From the NCBI GenBank assembly GCA_937883755.1, contig CAKZYA010000025.1, positions 62,001-126,000 on the forward strand: a stretch of DNA of 64,000 bases, in the 5' to 3' direction. The notes below the pieces were generated by a model. The model did no database searches, was not told the origin of the DNA, and saw nothing but the letters and a program-made list of their open reading frames with translations. Positions 26,311 to 34,836 of the stretch are shown piece by piece. This stretch comes from an uncultured Flammeovirgaceae bacterium. Lineage in GTDB: Bacteria; Bacteroidota; Bacteroidia; Cytophagales; Cyclobacteriaceae. Both the position numbers and the translations under genes were made by a program. Every line of letters starts with the position of its first letter. The first letter of the stretch is position 1.

Positions 26311-27129
26311 ATGAAAATGCTCACTAATATTTTTCTCTTATTTTCTGCTTCTTTACTACTGATGTGTTCTTCAGCTAAAGAAAGTCAGCGGGCTTCGCAC
26401 GACAAATCGTACCCTAATGTAGCCCTTTCCAAGGAGCTAGTACGGACAGCTCGGGAAGGAAAAGATGCTTCGGGAATTATGGATAAACTGGCTACTGTAT
26501 CGGTAGAAGAACTATCGGCTGAATTAGATACGGATGAAGCTAAAAAAGCTTTTTGGATAAATGTGTACAATGCCTCAGTACAGCATATTCTCACCAAACA
26601 ACCGGAGTTATTTGAAGACCGGGGTGCCTTTTTCAAAAAAGACCAAATTACAATAGCAGGCGAACTAATCAGTCTGGATAAAATTGAGCATGGTATTATC
26701 CGAGGCTCTAAAATAAAGTGGCTTCTGGGGTTGGTTTCCGACCCGTTTGCCGATAAATACGAGCGTACCTTCCGGACTGATAAAGCCGACGGACGTATTC
26801 ATTTTGCCCTAAACTGCGGAGCGAAGAGTTGTCCCTACATTGCAGTGTACGATGCCATCTATATGGATGAGCAGCTAGATGAGATTGCCCATCAGTTTCT
26901 GAACCGCACCAGCATCTACGAACCAGAAAATGAAAAAGTGTATGTTACGTCACTGTTTAGCTGGTTCCGTGGCGATTTCGGGGGTAAAAGTGGTATTCGC
27001 GATTACCTTCGTAAATATGATGTGATTCCTCAAGAAGCCGATCCCTCTCTCTCTTTTGAGACCTACGATTGGACACTAGAACTCGGTAACTACACTGATT
27101 TGAGTGCAGGAAAGACGGTCAGTAAATAA
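26311..27129 (+). CDS. DUF547 lipoprotein
   Basis: 272 residues with a lipoprotein signal ending LLMC (Cys19). Conserved DUF547 blocks: KKAFWINVYNASVQHIL, ISLDKIEHGIIRG, RIHFALNCGAKSCP and ISLFSWFRGDFGG-like near 215. The invariant Cys and His/Asn make it resemble a papain-like fold, but no activity is established. DUF547 genes often sit near TIGR04283 glycosyltransferases, as here, which hints at a shared pathway. Acidic residues do not follow the lipobox, so a periplasm-facing lipoprotein is likely. Confidence 0.87.
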   Translation: MKMLTNIFLLFSASLLLMCSSAKESQRASHDKSYPNVALSKELVRTAREGKDASGIMDKLATVSVEELSAELDTDEAKKAFWINVYNASVQHILTKQPELFEDRGAFFKKDQITIAGELISLDKIEHGIIRGSKIKWLLGLVSDPFADKYERTFRTDKADGRIHFALNCGAKSCPYIAVYDAIYMDEQLDEIAHQFLNRTSIYEPENEKVYVTSLFSWFRGDFGGKSGIRDYLRKYDVIPQEADPSLSFETYDWTLELGNYTDLSAGKTVSK

Positions 27130-27134
27130 CGTAA

Positions 27135-27274
27135 ACTATGGATTAGATTTTATCAATGGTGATTTACAAGTACTTGATTTTTAATACCTCACCCTCAAGC
27201 CGGGCGGCCCCGTCGCTTCGCTCAGATAGCAAACCTTCTCCCAAGAAGCGAAAAAACAGTTTTTAATCCATAGT
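27135..27274. mobile_element. MITE-like element with 11-bp terminal inverted repeats
   Basis: ACTATGGATTA at 27135-27145 is repeated exactly in inverted form at 27264-27274, bounding 140 bases. The interior is non-coding and holds a GC-rich core (GCCGGGCGGCCCCGTCGCTTCG) quite unlike the AT-rich ends. No transposase and no convincing target duplication (left flank CGTAA, right flank CCGCG). Confidence 0.45.
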
Positions 27275-27320
27275 CCGCGTTAAATAGCAATTACTGACTA
27301 TCTTTCAAGTCTAGCATTAC

Positions 27321-28094
27321 TCAATCGTAAGGAATCTTGCCCAGCACGTGAGTGACGGCTTCTAGGCGGGCTTTAGACTTTTGGTTGGCATCAATAATTA
27401 GCCAGGGAGCGTGAGCAGAGTTGGTCACTTCAAACATCTTCTTTTTGTACTTACTGTATTCATCCCACAGTTCTTGTGCTCTTCGGTCAACCGCCGTCAT
27501 TTTCCAGCGCTTCATCGGGCTATTTTGTATGTCTTTAAACCGTTTGGCCTGCTCTGCCTTAGTAATGGAGAAATAAAATTTGATCAGGTGAGTATCGGAT
27601 TGAATCAACATCTTTTCAAAATCGTTAACCTGCGACATGAAGATCTGATACTCCTGGTCTGTGCAAAAACCATTTACTGGCTCTACAATGGCGCGGTTGT
27701 ACCAACTGCGGTCGAAGAACACAATCTCACCAGGCTTAGGTAGCTGATTAATGTATCGTTGAAAAAACCATTGCTTTCGTTCATCATCCGTAGGAATATT
27801 AAGGGCGACAATTCTAAAGTGCCGAGGGTTGATGTACTCGGTAATTCGCCTAATTGCCCCGCCTTTTCCGGCAGCGTCTCGCCCCTCAAAGACGATAACT
27901 ACCTTTTTGTCATTCTCGATGACCCAGTTTTGTAGCTTTATCAACTTCTCTTGTTTCTTTTTAAGCTCATTTCGGTAGGCTGCTTCTTCCAGCGCTTTAG
28001 ACAGATTGACCTTCTTACTCCTCATTAGGGCATATAGTCCTTCTTTAGAGTTTAAAAGAGCTACATCTTCTTCGGTTATTTCTAGTTTACTCAT
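27321..28094 (-). CDS. ppk2: Polyphosphate kinase 2 family protein (second of tandem pair)
   Basis: 257 residues. Walker A FEGRDAAGKGG (69-79), LPKPGEIVFFDRSWYNR (118-134) with the Walker B Asp128, and RWKMTAVDRRAQELWDEYSKYKKKMF in the lid region: all PPK2 marks. PPK2 enzymes transfer phosphate between polyphosphate and nucleoside mono- or diphosphates. Length fits the single-domain class I/III. It follows the other PPK2 gene after 9 bases, so both are on one transcript. The two proteins differ enough to suggest different nucleotide preference; which is which cannot be read from sequence alone. Confidence 0.9.
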   Translation of the reverse strand: MSKLEITEEDVALLNSKEGLYALMRSKKVNLSKALEEAAYRNELKKKQEKLIKLQNWVIENDKKVVIVFEGRDAAGKGGAIRRITEYINPRHFRIVALNIPTDDERKQWFFQRYINQLPKPGEIVFFDRSWYNRAIVEPVNGFCTDQEYQIFMSQVNDFEKMLIQSDTHLIKFYFSITKAEQAKRFKDIQNSPMKRWKMTAVDRRAQELWDEYSKYKKKMFEVTNSAHAPWLIIDANQKSKARLEAVTHVLGKIPYD

Positions 28095-28103
28095 GGCTGG
28101 TTT

Positions 28104-28952
28104 CTATATTTCAACTTGAAAGGCACTTCGGTGGTAGCGTATGATGACATTGGGGTCAGGAAATAGAGGAATCTTTGAATCTCCTTTTCCTTTGTAGTCA
28201 AACTGGGATAGTAAATATCTCATGCTCTCTAGCCGAGCTCTTTTTTTACTGTTGGTCTTCACAATAATCCAAGGACTGAAATTAGTATGGGTCTTACTAA
28301 ACATCTGCTCTTTGTAGTAAGTATAATCATCCCATAGTTCTTGTCCTTTCATATCTACCGGACTGAATTTCCATCGCTTTAAGGGATTATTCAAGCGATC
28401 ATCAAACCGTTTCTTCTGTTCGTCTTTAGTAATGGAAAACCAGAATTTTATGATCTTCAGGTTATCTTCGTAGAGTAGATGTTCAAATTCTGGCACCTGC
28501 TCCATAAATTTCTCATACTGTTCTTTGGTGCAAAATCCCATCACGGGTTCTACCACCGCCCGATTATACCAACTCCTATCGAAAAAGACAATCTCACCCG
28601 GATTAGGCAATTCTTTGATATATCGTCGGAAGTACCATTGACCTCTTTCAACTTCAGTAGGTTTGGTTAGGGCAACTACTCGGGAGGTACGAGGGTTGAG
28701 ATGCTCTTTGAACCGTTTTATGGATCCCCCTTTTCCAGCAGCATCCCGCCCTTCAAATATTACGGCTACCCTCATTTTATGCTGGGCAATCCACTTCTGA
28801 AGATTCACTATTTCGGATTGTAGCTTCGCGAGTTCGGCTTCATATCGTAGTTTCTTCAGGGTTTTATCAATGGGAATGTTTTCTTTTTTGGCAATGGCAA
28901 TAAGATCGTCTCGGGTCTCTGCCTCTAGTAGGTGTTCCGCTTTAAAATTCAT
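28104..28952 (-). CDS. ppk2: Polyphosphate kinase 2 family protein (first of tandem pair)
   Basis: 282 residues. Walker A FEGRDAAGKGG (66-76), LPNPGEIVFFDRSWYNR (114-130) and RWKFSPVDMKGQELWDDYTYYKEQMF. A 25-residue C-terminal extension (KGKGDSKIPLFPDPNVIIRYHRS) not present in the neighbour resembles PPK2 proteins of the class I type. Upstream gene of the pair. Together they could phosphorylate NMP to NTP from polyphosphate, or one may run toward polyphosphate synthesis. Confidence 0.9.
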   Translation of the reverse strand: MNFKAEHLLEAETRDDLIAIAKKENIPIDKTLKKLRYEAELAKLQSEIVNLQKWIAQHKMRVAVIFEGRDAAGKGGSIKRFKEHLNPRTSRVVALTKPTEVERGQWYFRRYIKELPNPGEIVFFDRSWYNRAVVEPVMGFCTKEQYEKFMEQVPEFEHLLYEDNLKIIKFWFSITKDEQKKRFDDRLNNPLKRWKFSPVDMKGQELWDDYTYYKEQMFSKTHTNFSPWIIVKTNSKKRARLESMRYLLSQFDYKGKGDSKIPLFPDPNVIIRYHRSAFQVEI

Positions 28953-29015
28953 AGGTTAGTTTTATATTGCTTACTATCAACGATTCTTTGTTTGGTTCGT
29001 CCCAAAGAGTAGGTG

Positions 29016-29519
29016 TTATACGCGATGTTGTATACCGCGTTTTATCTTCCCTTCTTTCTTAATCTGCCCGCCAAACCAAATTCCAACTAGCAACGCTGGT
29101 ATTAGTCCGAATAATGTTACCCAATACATTGGTTTAAATATATAATCGAAGAATGGGTCATCATTTGTGCCAATATTGTCTATACCCTCCTGAATAAATC
29201 CTGTCCAACTTGCTAAGAATGCTGTTGTGAGTATGACTGCTAAAGCAATCAAAAAACCAGTTAGAATGTAATTCCAGTTTTTTATTAGAATTAATTTTCC
29301 AGCAAGTTGTCCATAAAAATGACCACATATGAACATGATAATTACTCCGACCAGGATATTTACCCAATAATCAAAATCTGTGAACAAAAAAAATGCTTTA
29401 ATGAACCCTACATCATAGGAAATTACCAAAGTCATGATTAACTGAGCGATTAAAACTCCAAGCCCAACCGAAATCAAGCCTCTTCTGCTTCCTATTCTTT
29501 TTGCTTCAGCTAAAGTCAT
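29016..29519 (-). CDS. Hypothetical membrane protein, four helices
   Basis: 167 residues; hydrophobic segments about 17-36, 52-70, 84-107 and 132-151; basic C terminus (KKEGKIKRGIQHRV). The only polar stretch of note is GIDNIGTNDDPFFDY facing the third loop. No family recognised. It lies upstream of the PPK2 pair with 63 bases between, same strand, so cotranscription is possible. Confidence 0.65.
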   Translation of the reverse strand: MTLAEAKRIGSRRGLISVGLGVLIAQLIMTLVISYDVGFIKAFFLFTDFDYWVNILVGVIIMFICGHFYGQLAGKLILIKNWNYILTGFLIALAVILTTAFLASWTGFIQEGIDNIGTNDDPFFDYIFKPMYWVTLFGLIPALLVGIWFGGQIKKEGKIKRGIQHRV

Positions 29520-29668
29520 TTACTCTCTATCTGGTTCAGGTGATGACCTTCTTCACATAGCATACAACCACTAGACTGCAATATAGTAATTACTTATTAG
29601 TGATTTGAGAAGGTAGTTTTGCTTACGGTTAATCCTTACTTTGACTTTCCTGAGCCTTTTGCATATGT

Positions 29669-30799
29669 CTAAAAAGCTTCTCCAATGGTCAAATAATAGC
29701 CACTCGTTCCTTGACCGAAACCAGCGTCAAAGCGGATGTTTATCCCCTTCTCGGGATCTAACGTAAAGCGCAATCCGGCTCCGCCCGCTAGCAGAAAGTC
29801 ATTCAGGGAAAAATCAGCGATTTGGGGAGCTACTCCACCGTAGCCAAGGAATGCTACTGCCCCAATGCGCCAAAATAGTGGACTGCGGTAGGCAACTTGC
29901 CCTAATAGTAAATTCTTATCGCGGAAGCGGCCTTCAAAGTAACCGCGAAGTTTACGGCTACCGCCAAGCATTGCCAGTAGATGAAAAGGCGGCTCGCCGC
30001 GTTGAAATACTCCATAGCCGTTTAAAGCTACTACATGATTCCAGGCAGTGGTAAAATAAGTACTGGCATCTACGGTGAAAGTAGTGTAGTTGAAATCACT
30101 ACCCGTCCAGGAATTATCGTGCTGAAGGGACGATTCCACGTACCAACCTCGTTCTGGAAAGAATACGTTATTGCGGGAGTCGTAAATAGCTATTATGCCC
30201 GGACTGGAATTAAGCCCACCTCGGTTGCCCGTAATATTTTCGTTAGCCAGTAAGCCATCGGGAGCCACCTCCGTTATCTTATAATTTTCAAACCAGTATC
30301 GCAGCCCAATAAATAAATTAGATCGTACTCGCCGTAGCCAATTGAGGCGAATACGAGGAAAATCTACTTCATAAAACTCTTGGGCTTCCAGCAGAGCCGG
30401 GTTGCCGATACCGTAAAACTGATATACGTACCGATAGTAACCTATCTCCCCGTAGCTGAAGTAACGGTTCTGATCCCAGCGAATCTGGAATGGTGCATAC
30501 AACAGCAATTGCTCTTGCAAAGTGTATACTGCAACGGCCTGAATCTGAGAGTCAGCGGTATCACCGGGAATCCGAAAGGCGTAGATTCCCGCTGCTCCAA
30601 AACCCCAACTAGTTTCAGGGGCGAAGAATGCCACGGGTAATCCGAATATGCGGTTTTTGAGACTTTCTTGATTAGTTGAGTCAGTAGACTGAGCTGAGGC
30701 AGTACTTCCTAAGATTACTCCCATACTCAGATATACAGCAACCAAAGCTATTCTCAATTTCGCATCCGTTTGAAAAAAGATTGTATTAATTCGCGGCAT
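29669..30799 (-). CDS. Omp85/BamA-family outer-membrane barrel without POTRA domains
   Basis: 376 residues from ATG 30799, with the hydrophobic signal LRIALVAVYLSMGVILGSTASAQ. The longer frame upstream is the shadow of tadA. The barrel is the surface-antigen (Omp85) type: GWYVESSLQHD, GGSRKLRGYFEGRFRDKNLLLGQVAYR (the L6 R-G-Y/F motif) and a terminal Phe. No POTRA repeats are present, so it is not BamA or TamA but the short form common in Bacteroidota, possibly a lipid- or phospholipase-associated barrel. The start lies within tadA (46-base overlap). Confidence 0.85.
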   Translation of the reverse strand: MPRINTIFFQTDAKLRIALVAVYLSMGVILGSTASAQSTDSTNQESLKNRIFGLPVAFFAPETSWGFGAAGIYAFRIPGDTADSQIQAVAVYTLQEQLLLYAPFQIRWDQNRYFSYGEIGYYRYVYQFYGIGNPALLEAQEFYEVDFPRIRLNWLRRVRSNLFIGLRYWFENYKITEVAPDGLLANENITGNRGGLNSSPGIIAIYDSRNNVFFPERGWYVESSLQHDNSWTGSDFNYTTFTVDASTYFTTAWNHVVALNGYGVFQRGEPPFHLLAMLGGSRKLRGYFEGRFRDKNLLLGQVAYRSPLFWRIGAVAFLGYGGVAPQIADFSLNDFLLAGGAGLRFTLDPEKGINIRFDAGFGQGTSGYYLTIGEAF

Positions 30800-31200
30800 T
30801 CTACTTCTAAAACTCCCGAAGTAACGAATGTTTTTTTGTGAGGAATGTCTTGGTGATAGCAAGTGTAGCCTTTTCTCTCGTCGGATGCACCGTAAACCAA
30901 CCCACCAAGTTGCGACCAGTGGATAGCCCCAGCGCACATCACGCAGGGTTCCAGCGTGACAAAAAGGGTGCATTCGGGCAGATACTTCGCACCAAAATAG
31001 TCAAATGCAGCCGTAAGGGCGAGCATTTCTGCGTGAGCAGTAGGGTCGTTTAGCCGTTCGGTTTGGTTGTAGGCTCGGGCAATAATTCGGTGATTAGCTA
31101 CCACAATAGCACCCACGGGAATTTCACCTTCTTCGTAGGCCTGCTCTGCCAGTTGCAGGGCTTGCTGCATATATTCTTCGTGGCTACGTTCGCCTAACAA
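30754..31200 (-). CDS. tadA: tRNA adenosine(34) deaminase
   Basis: 148 residues from TTG 31200; ATG 31170 is the first ATG and would remove part of helix 1. Zinc ligands His56 with proton shuttle Glu58 in THAEM, and Cys86/Cys89 in LEPCVMCAGA, are complete, and RKGYTCYHQD matches the TadA C-terminal region. It makes inosine at the wobble position of tRNA-Arg(ACG) and is normally essential. It precedes and overlaps the Omp85-type gene. Confidence 0.92.
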   Translation of the reverse strand: MLGERSHEEYMQQALQLAEQAYEEGEIPVGAIVVANHRIIARAYNQTERLNDPTAHAEMLALTAAFDYFGAKYLPECTLFVTLEPCVMCAGAIHWSQLGGLVYGASDERKGYTCYHQDIPHKKTFVTSGVLEVECRELIQSFFKRMRN

Positions 31201-31218
31201 GTTCTTAAAATTAATGAG

Positions 31219-32610
31219 TTATTCTTTAGCCAAATTGGTAATCAGCGCTACCCAGTTACCCTCTTCGGGTGGACTTAGGGAAACCTTTTTGCCTGTATCT
31301 ACCTCAGTAGTTTCTTGCCATTCAGAAGTCAATACATTTAACCAGCGAATAGTGCCCGGAGCTTTCATCTCGCTCAGATCAAGTATAACCGCTCCTTTCG
31401 ATGGGAAATAAACCGCGTATGCTTCCTGGGCAATTGCTCTGACATAGGCTTCGTTTTCGTCTCGCTCATCTATTAATTGCATAGCAGGTACTGCTGAGAA
31501 ATGATTGTAAGCATCCGTCAGCATTCGCATACTCTTAATAACTGACTGAGCGGTATCACTCAGTCCTAAACCCGATTCGGGGCGATGAAATCGGGTGGAA
31601 GCAGCACCCAGTAATATATTCCGCACAAACCGCTCAATAGCATCCTGATTATTGTGCCCGAATTTATTACCGTCAGCCCCGTATACTTTTATGTTGTTCA
31701 CCGGGCGGGGCTGTTCTGACTGATGGATGCGCTGAATCTGGCGTAAACCATTGTCCCAGTGAAGCTGGCCTTTGTTATGATTGTTTTGCGAAATATCGAC
31801 GAAAGCGTAGGTTTCAGGATGATCGATAGTAGAACGATGGGCCACATGATCCAAATCCCAAGGATCCCACATCTCGGTGGTGTATACTGTTTTATTGTAC
31901 TGTTCTTGAGCCACACTTTTGATGTATTCTGACCAAAACGCTCCCCAATCAGCCGTCACTGACGTTTCGTTATCCATGCAATAGAGTATGTGATCGTATG
32001 CTAACGAATAGCTCAATAGTTTATCAACATAGGCCTGCTGATATTCTAACACTTTGAACAGACTCATTTGAGAAGGTACCGAACGAAAGAAATTGTTCTC
32101 GGTATAGATTGGGTGAGTAGCTACTATGGTATCTAACTTAGATCGTTGAACGTCGTAGTTTACATTATTTTTAGGGTTAAATGGATTTACTTCCCAGTTA
32201 TCACGGTAAAAATCAAAAGTAGCCCAAACCTCAATTTGTACTACAATATTTCGTTCGGCAGTTTCCTTTAAAAAATGTTCAAAGCGATTCCAATACTCAT
32301 CGTTCCAATCGCCTAGATTATACCTCTCGTCTTCATTCTTAGCAAATGCCCACTCGTTACCCTCATCGCGACTCGACATGGTACAGCGAACGTAATTGCC
32401 TTCTACCGCTTGCAGTTGGTCTAAATGTTCAGCTAACCCATCGATCTGAAACAAGTTATCTTCCACCGAGCCTCCCAACAGTAAAGTGGGTTTCTCATTG
32501 TAAGCCCAAAACTGTGGGTGTTCTGAACTGATTGATATACCGGGCAGACTCGATTGAGCAAAAGTGGTCAGTGGAATTAAAAGGCTGACTATCAGGATAA
32601 TTTGTCGCAT
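31219..32610 (-). CDS. Secreted glycoside-hydrolase-like (TIM-barrel) protein
   Basis: 463 residues, signal peptide cut after TFAQ (about 19). Early motif WAYNEKPTLLLGGSVEDNLF and then VQIEVWATFDFYRDNWEVNPFNP resemble DUF4038/cellulase-like barrels. Glu215 in the CMDNETS strand (NE) and Glu246 in YTTEMWDPWD are placed like the acid/base and nucleophile of clan A glycosidases. A small C-terminal beta domain (about 395-460) follows. Substrate unknown. It is separate from the SusC/SusD block by two genes on the other strand, so a functional link is only possible, not shown. The stop is 18 bases before tadA. Confidence 0.7.
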   Translation of the reverse strand: MRQIILIVSLLIPLTTFAQSSLPGISISSEHPQFWAYNEKPTLLLGGSVEDNLFQIDGLAEHLDQLQAVEGNYVRCTMSSRDEGNEWAFAKNEDERYNLGDWNDEYWNRFEHFLKETAERNIVVQIEVWATFDFYRDNWEVNPFNPKNNVNYDVQRSKLDTIVATHPIYTENNFFRSVPSQMSLFKVLEYQQAYVDKLLSYSLAYDHILYCMDNETSVTADWGAFWSEYIKSVAQEQYNKTVYTTEMWDPWDLDHVAHRSTIDHPETYAFVDISQNNHNKGQLHWDNGLRQIQRIHQSEQPRPVNNIKVYGADGNKFGHNNQDAIERFVRNILLGAASTRFHRPESGLGLSDTAQSVIKSMRMLTDAYNHFSAVPAMQLIDERDENEAYVRAIAQEAYAVYFPSKGAVILDLSEMKAPGTIRWLNVLTSEWQETTEVDTGKKVSLSPPEEGNWVALITNLAKE

Positions 32611-32810
32611 CAGGCTGATGAATAGGTTCTCTACTCTTGAAGATAAGAAAATTTAAGTGAAGCAAATGACAAACTCAGTATTGAAAAAATCTATATTTTC
32701 CCTATTCTTGGCATTAAGTCGTAATAATTTATTGAGTAATATTTTAACAGGCCTGAGAGTGGCTTGCAATAGGAGTAAGTAACTACTCAACGAAAGATTC
32801 ATAAGGCTGT

Positions 32811-33152
32811 ATGAAGCTTAAACACATTTACCTGCTAGCTGCTGTACTGGGTACGGTGCTACCTTACTATCATCTGATTCAATTTATCGCCGAAAAAGGT
32901 GGGAGCTTCCCAGTATTCATAGACCACCTCTTTACAAACTCAGCGGCTACTATGGGCGCAATTGATCTAATCATATCTGGTTTGGTGTTTTGTGTATTCG
33001 TGTATTTTGAAGGAAGGCGACTTGCCATTTCCAATCGTTGGCTTTACATGCTAATTTATCTGGTTATCGGCTTATCGGCGGCTCTTCCGTTATTCCTGTA
33101 TGTTCGTCAGGGTAAATTATCAGGTCATCCAGTTAGCGAGGTAGCTGGGTAA
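32811..33152 (+). CDS. DUF2834 membrane protein
   Basis: 113 residues, three hydrophobic segments (about 5-24, 50-67 and 77-98). Residues such as LGTVLPYYHLIQFIAEKG at the start, FEGRRLAISNRW in the middle and the ending ALPLFLYVRQ are the DUF2834 signature. Integral inner-membrane protein without known activity. Stand-alone. Confidence 0.85.
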   Translation: MKLKHIYLLAAVLGTVLPYYHLIQFIAEKGGSFPVFIDHLFTNSAATMGAIDLIISGLVFCVFVYFEGRRLAISNRWLYMLIYLVIGLSAALPLFLYVRQGKLSGHPVSEVAG

Positions 33153-33485
33153 GAAAATCGAAAACATAGCAAAAGTGAAACCACCTGTGATAGTAACAAT
33201 CATAGAAATCTATTTGCCGTTTCACTGTCTGTCTTTGGCTTGACCAGAGGGTAGCCCCGTGGGTTTGTATGCTCTCCGAAAACCGCTCCTTCCTCTTTCT
33301 CTACAGATGCAAATGAATAATTCTTTGAAGCCGTATCTACCAATTTGATCTTGGATAGAGGTGGGTTGTACCTTGGCAAAGGGGACTATCCATAGTACCA
33401 TAGCTTACTTGATCATAGCTCGATATGCGGGTTTATATTCTAGGTGAATTTTATCTACATTTGAATCAGCGATAACATTGGCTGT
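33153..33485. other. Intergenic gap, 333 bases, with a fragmentary minus-strand frame
   Basis: Mostly non-coding. The minus strand has a stop-free stretch from 33385 to a TGA at 33200-33202 that reads ...PRYNPPLSKIKLVDTAS... FGEHTNPRGYPLVKPKTDS. It has protein-like composition but no ATG, so it may be a gene remnant. The plus-strand promoter of the copper monooxygenase gene lies near the right end. Confidence 0.35.
33456..33463 (+). promoter_or_regulatory. Probable -7 box (TACATTTG) of the cytochrome/copper monooxygenase gene
   Basis: Matches the Bacteroidota -7 consensus TAnnTTTG, 22 bases before the ATG at 33486. A -33 TTG was not clear (GGTTTA at about the right distance). Confidence 0.4.
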
Positions 33486-34781
33486 ATGAAAGTACGCATT
33501 CTTTACGTAATTGGTCTGCATATTCTGCTCTCAGGAATATACTCAGAGGGCTTCGCTCAAGACAAGATTACGTTCAATCAACACATTGCTCCTATTGTTC
33601 ATACCAACTGTACACCCTGCCACCGCCCTGGCGAAGCAGGCCCCTTCTCCCTTATCACCTACGAAGATGTTGCCAAACGGGCTGAATTCATCAAAAAGGT
33701 TACTCAAAGCCGTTACATGCCCCCTTGGCATGCCGATCCTGAATTTAGCCACTTTCTGAATGAAAGGCGCCTTACCCAACAAGAGATTAATCTTATTACC
33801 CTGTGGGTTGACCAAGGTGCCCAAGAAGGTAAAAAAAAGCACCGTCCCAAACTTCCCACCTACGAATCTGGAAGCCACTTAAGAGCAAAACCCGATTTGG
33901 TTTTGACTATGAATCAACCTTTTCAAATTCCCGACACAGGTACGGAGGAGTTCCGGTTTTTCAACATACCTACTGAACTTCCTGAAGATAAATGGATCAA
34001 AGCTATTGAGTTTCGCCCAGGGAATCGGCGCTACGTACACCATAGCCGTATTATGGTAGATACCACCAATGCTATTCGGGGCATTGATGGATTATCGGAA
34101 ACCGATCCTCGGGTGTATGAATTCCAGGAAACACCGCTTGTTGATGAATTTATGTACGGTTGGGTGCCGGGTAATTTTCCCATTTATTATCCAAAAGGAA
34201 CTGCCCGCAAATTATTCAAAAACAGCGATTTAATCGTAAACATTCATTATGCTCCTTCTTCGCTTAAAGCGGAAGACCAATCTAGTATTCTCTTTTATTT
34301 TACCGATGAACCGATTGAGCAAGAAGTAAAAACGCTGGGGTTGGTAGAACGGAATATTAGTAATTTACCTTTTTTGATTCCGGCCAATGGGAAGAAAACT
34401 TTTTATTTACGATCCAAGGTACTCGAGGCACCCATAGATATAATTTCTGTATTGCCCCATATGCACTTTTTGGGCAAGAGTTTCCGTTCGTTTGCTATTG
34501 CTCCTGGAGGTGAGGTAATTCCTTTGGTTAAGATCAACAACTGGGATTTTAACTGGCAAACCACTTATCTGTACGAAGAATTACTTCGCATACCGAAAGG
34601 GTCAGTAATATACGCCGAAGCCACTTACGACAATACCGAAGAGAACCCAGCTAATCCAAATTATCCTCCCAAAGATGTAACTTACGGTTGGAATACTACC
34701 GATGAAATGTGCAATCTAATTATCTACTATGTAGATGCCAGTGAAGAAGAGCAAGCGGCCTCTCGGAAAATCTGGGAATAA
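33486..34781 (+). CDS. Cytochrome c fused to a PHM-like copper monooxygenase
   Basis: 431 residues, signal peptide through GFAQ (25). An N-terminal c-type heme domain carries CTPCH (Cys42, Cys45, His46), with Met78 in YMPPWHAD a possible axial ligand. The rest matches type II ascorbate-dependent copper monooxygenases (peptidylglycine hydroxylating type). CuH ligands are His185/His186 (YVHHSRIMV) and His254 (VNIHYAPS); CuM ligands are His325/His327 (LPHMHFLGK) and Met408 (TTDEMCNLIIYY). All known metal ligands are present, so it is probably an active hydroxylase, with heme perhaps feeding electrons to copper. Periplasmic or outer-membrane facing. Substrate unknown. Monocistronic. Confidence 0.85.
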   Translation: MKVRILYVIGLHILLSGIYSEGFAQDKITFNQHIAPIVHTNCTPCHRPGEAGPFSLITYEDVAKRAEFIKKVTQSRYMPPWHADPEFSHFLNERRLTQQEINLITLWVDQGAQEGKKKHRPKLPTYESGSHLRAKPDLVLTMNQPFQIPDTGTEEFRFFNIPTELPEDKWIKAIEFRPGNRRYVHHSRIMVDTTNAIRGIDGLSETDPRVYEFQETPLVDEFMYGWVPGNFPIYYPKGTARKLFKNSDLIVNIHYAPSSLKAEDQSSILFYFTDEPIEQEVKTLGLVERNISNLPFLIPANGKKTFYLRSKVLEAPIDIISVLPHMHFLGKSFRSFAIAPGGEVIPLVKINNWDFNWQTTYLYEELLRIPKGSVIYAEATYDNTEENPANPNYPPKDVTYGWNTTDEMCNLIIYYVDASEEEQAASRKIWE

Positions 34782-34783
34782 AG

Positions 34784-34809
34784 AAACCCGTATCATTTGA
34801 TACGGGTTT
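34784..34809. terminator. Bidirectional terminator between convergent genes
   Basis: A perfect 12-bp inverted repeat AAACCCGTATCA/TGATACGGGTTT with a TT loop, immediately after the monooxygenase stop and 27 bases past the lipoprotein gene end at 34837. The T tail is short on both sides. Confidence 0.8.
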
Positions 34810-34836
34810 GAAAATTAGATTAGAATCTTTTTCCTA

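Noticed and set aside
26187-26324. Upstream extension of the glycosyltransferase
   Set aside because: The 46 extra residues are not conserved-looking, and GT2 proteins start at the KISVIIPTYEE strand.
27411-27743. 110-codon plus-strand frame opposite PPK2
   Set aside because: Antisense to conserved PPK2 motifs, so it is a by-product of codon usage.
30800-30973. N-terminal extension of the Omp85-type gene
   Set aside because: It runs antisense-in-frame through tadA codons (same strand, other frame) and lacks signal-like sequence; the signal peptide starts at 30799.
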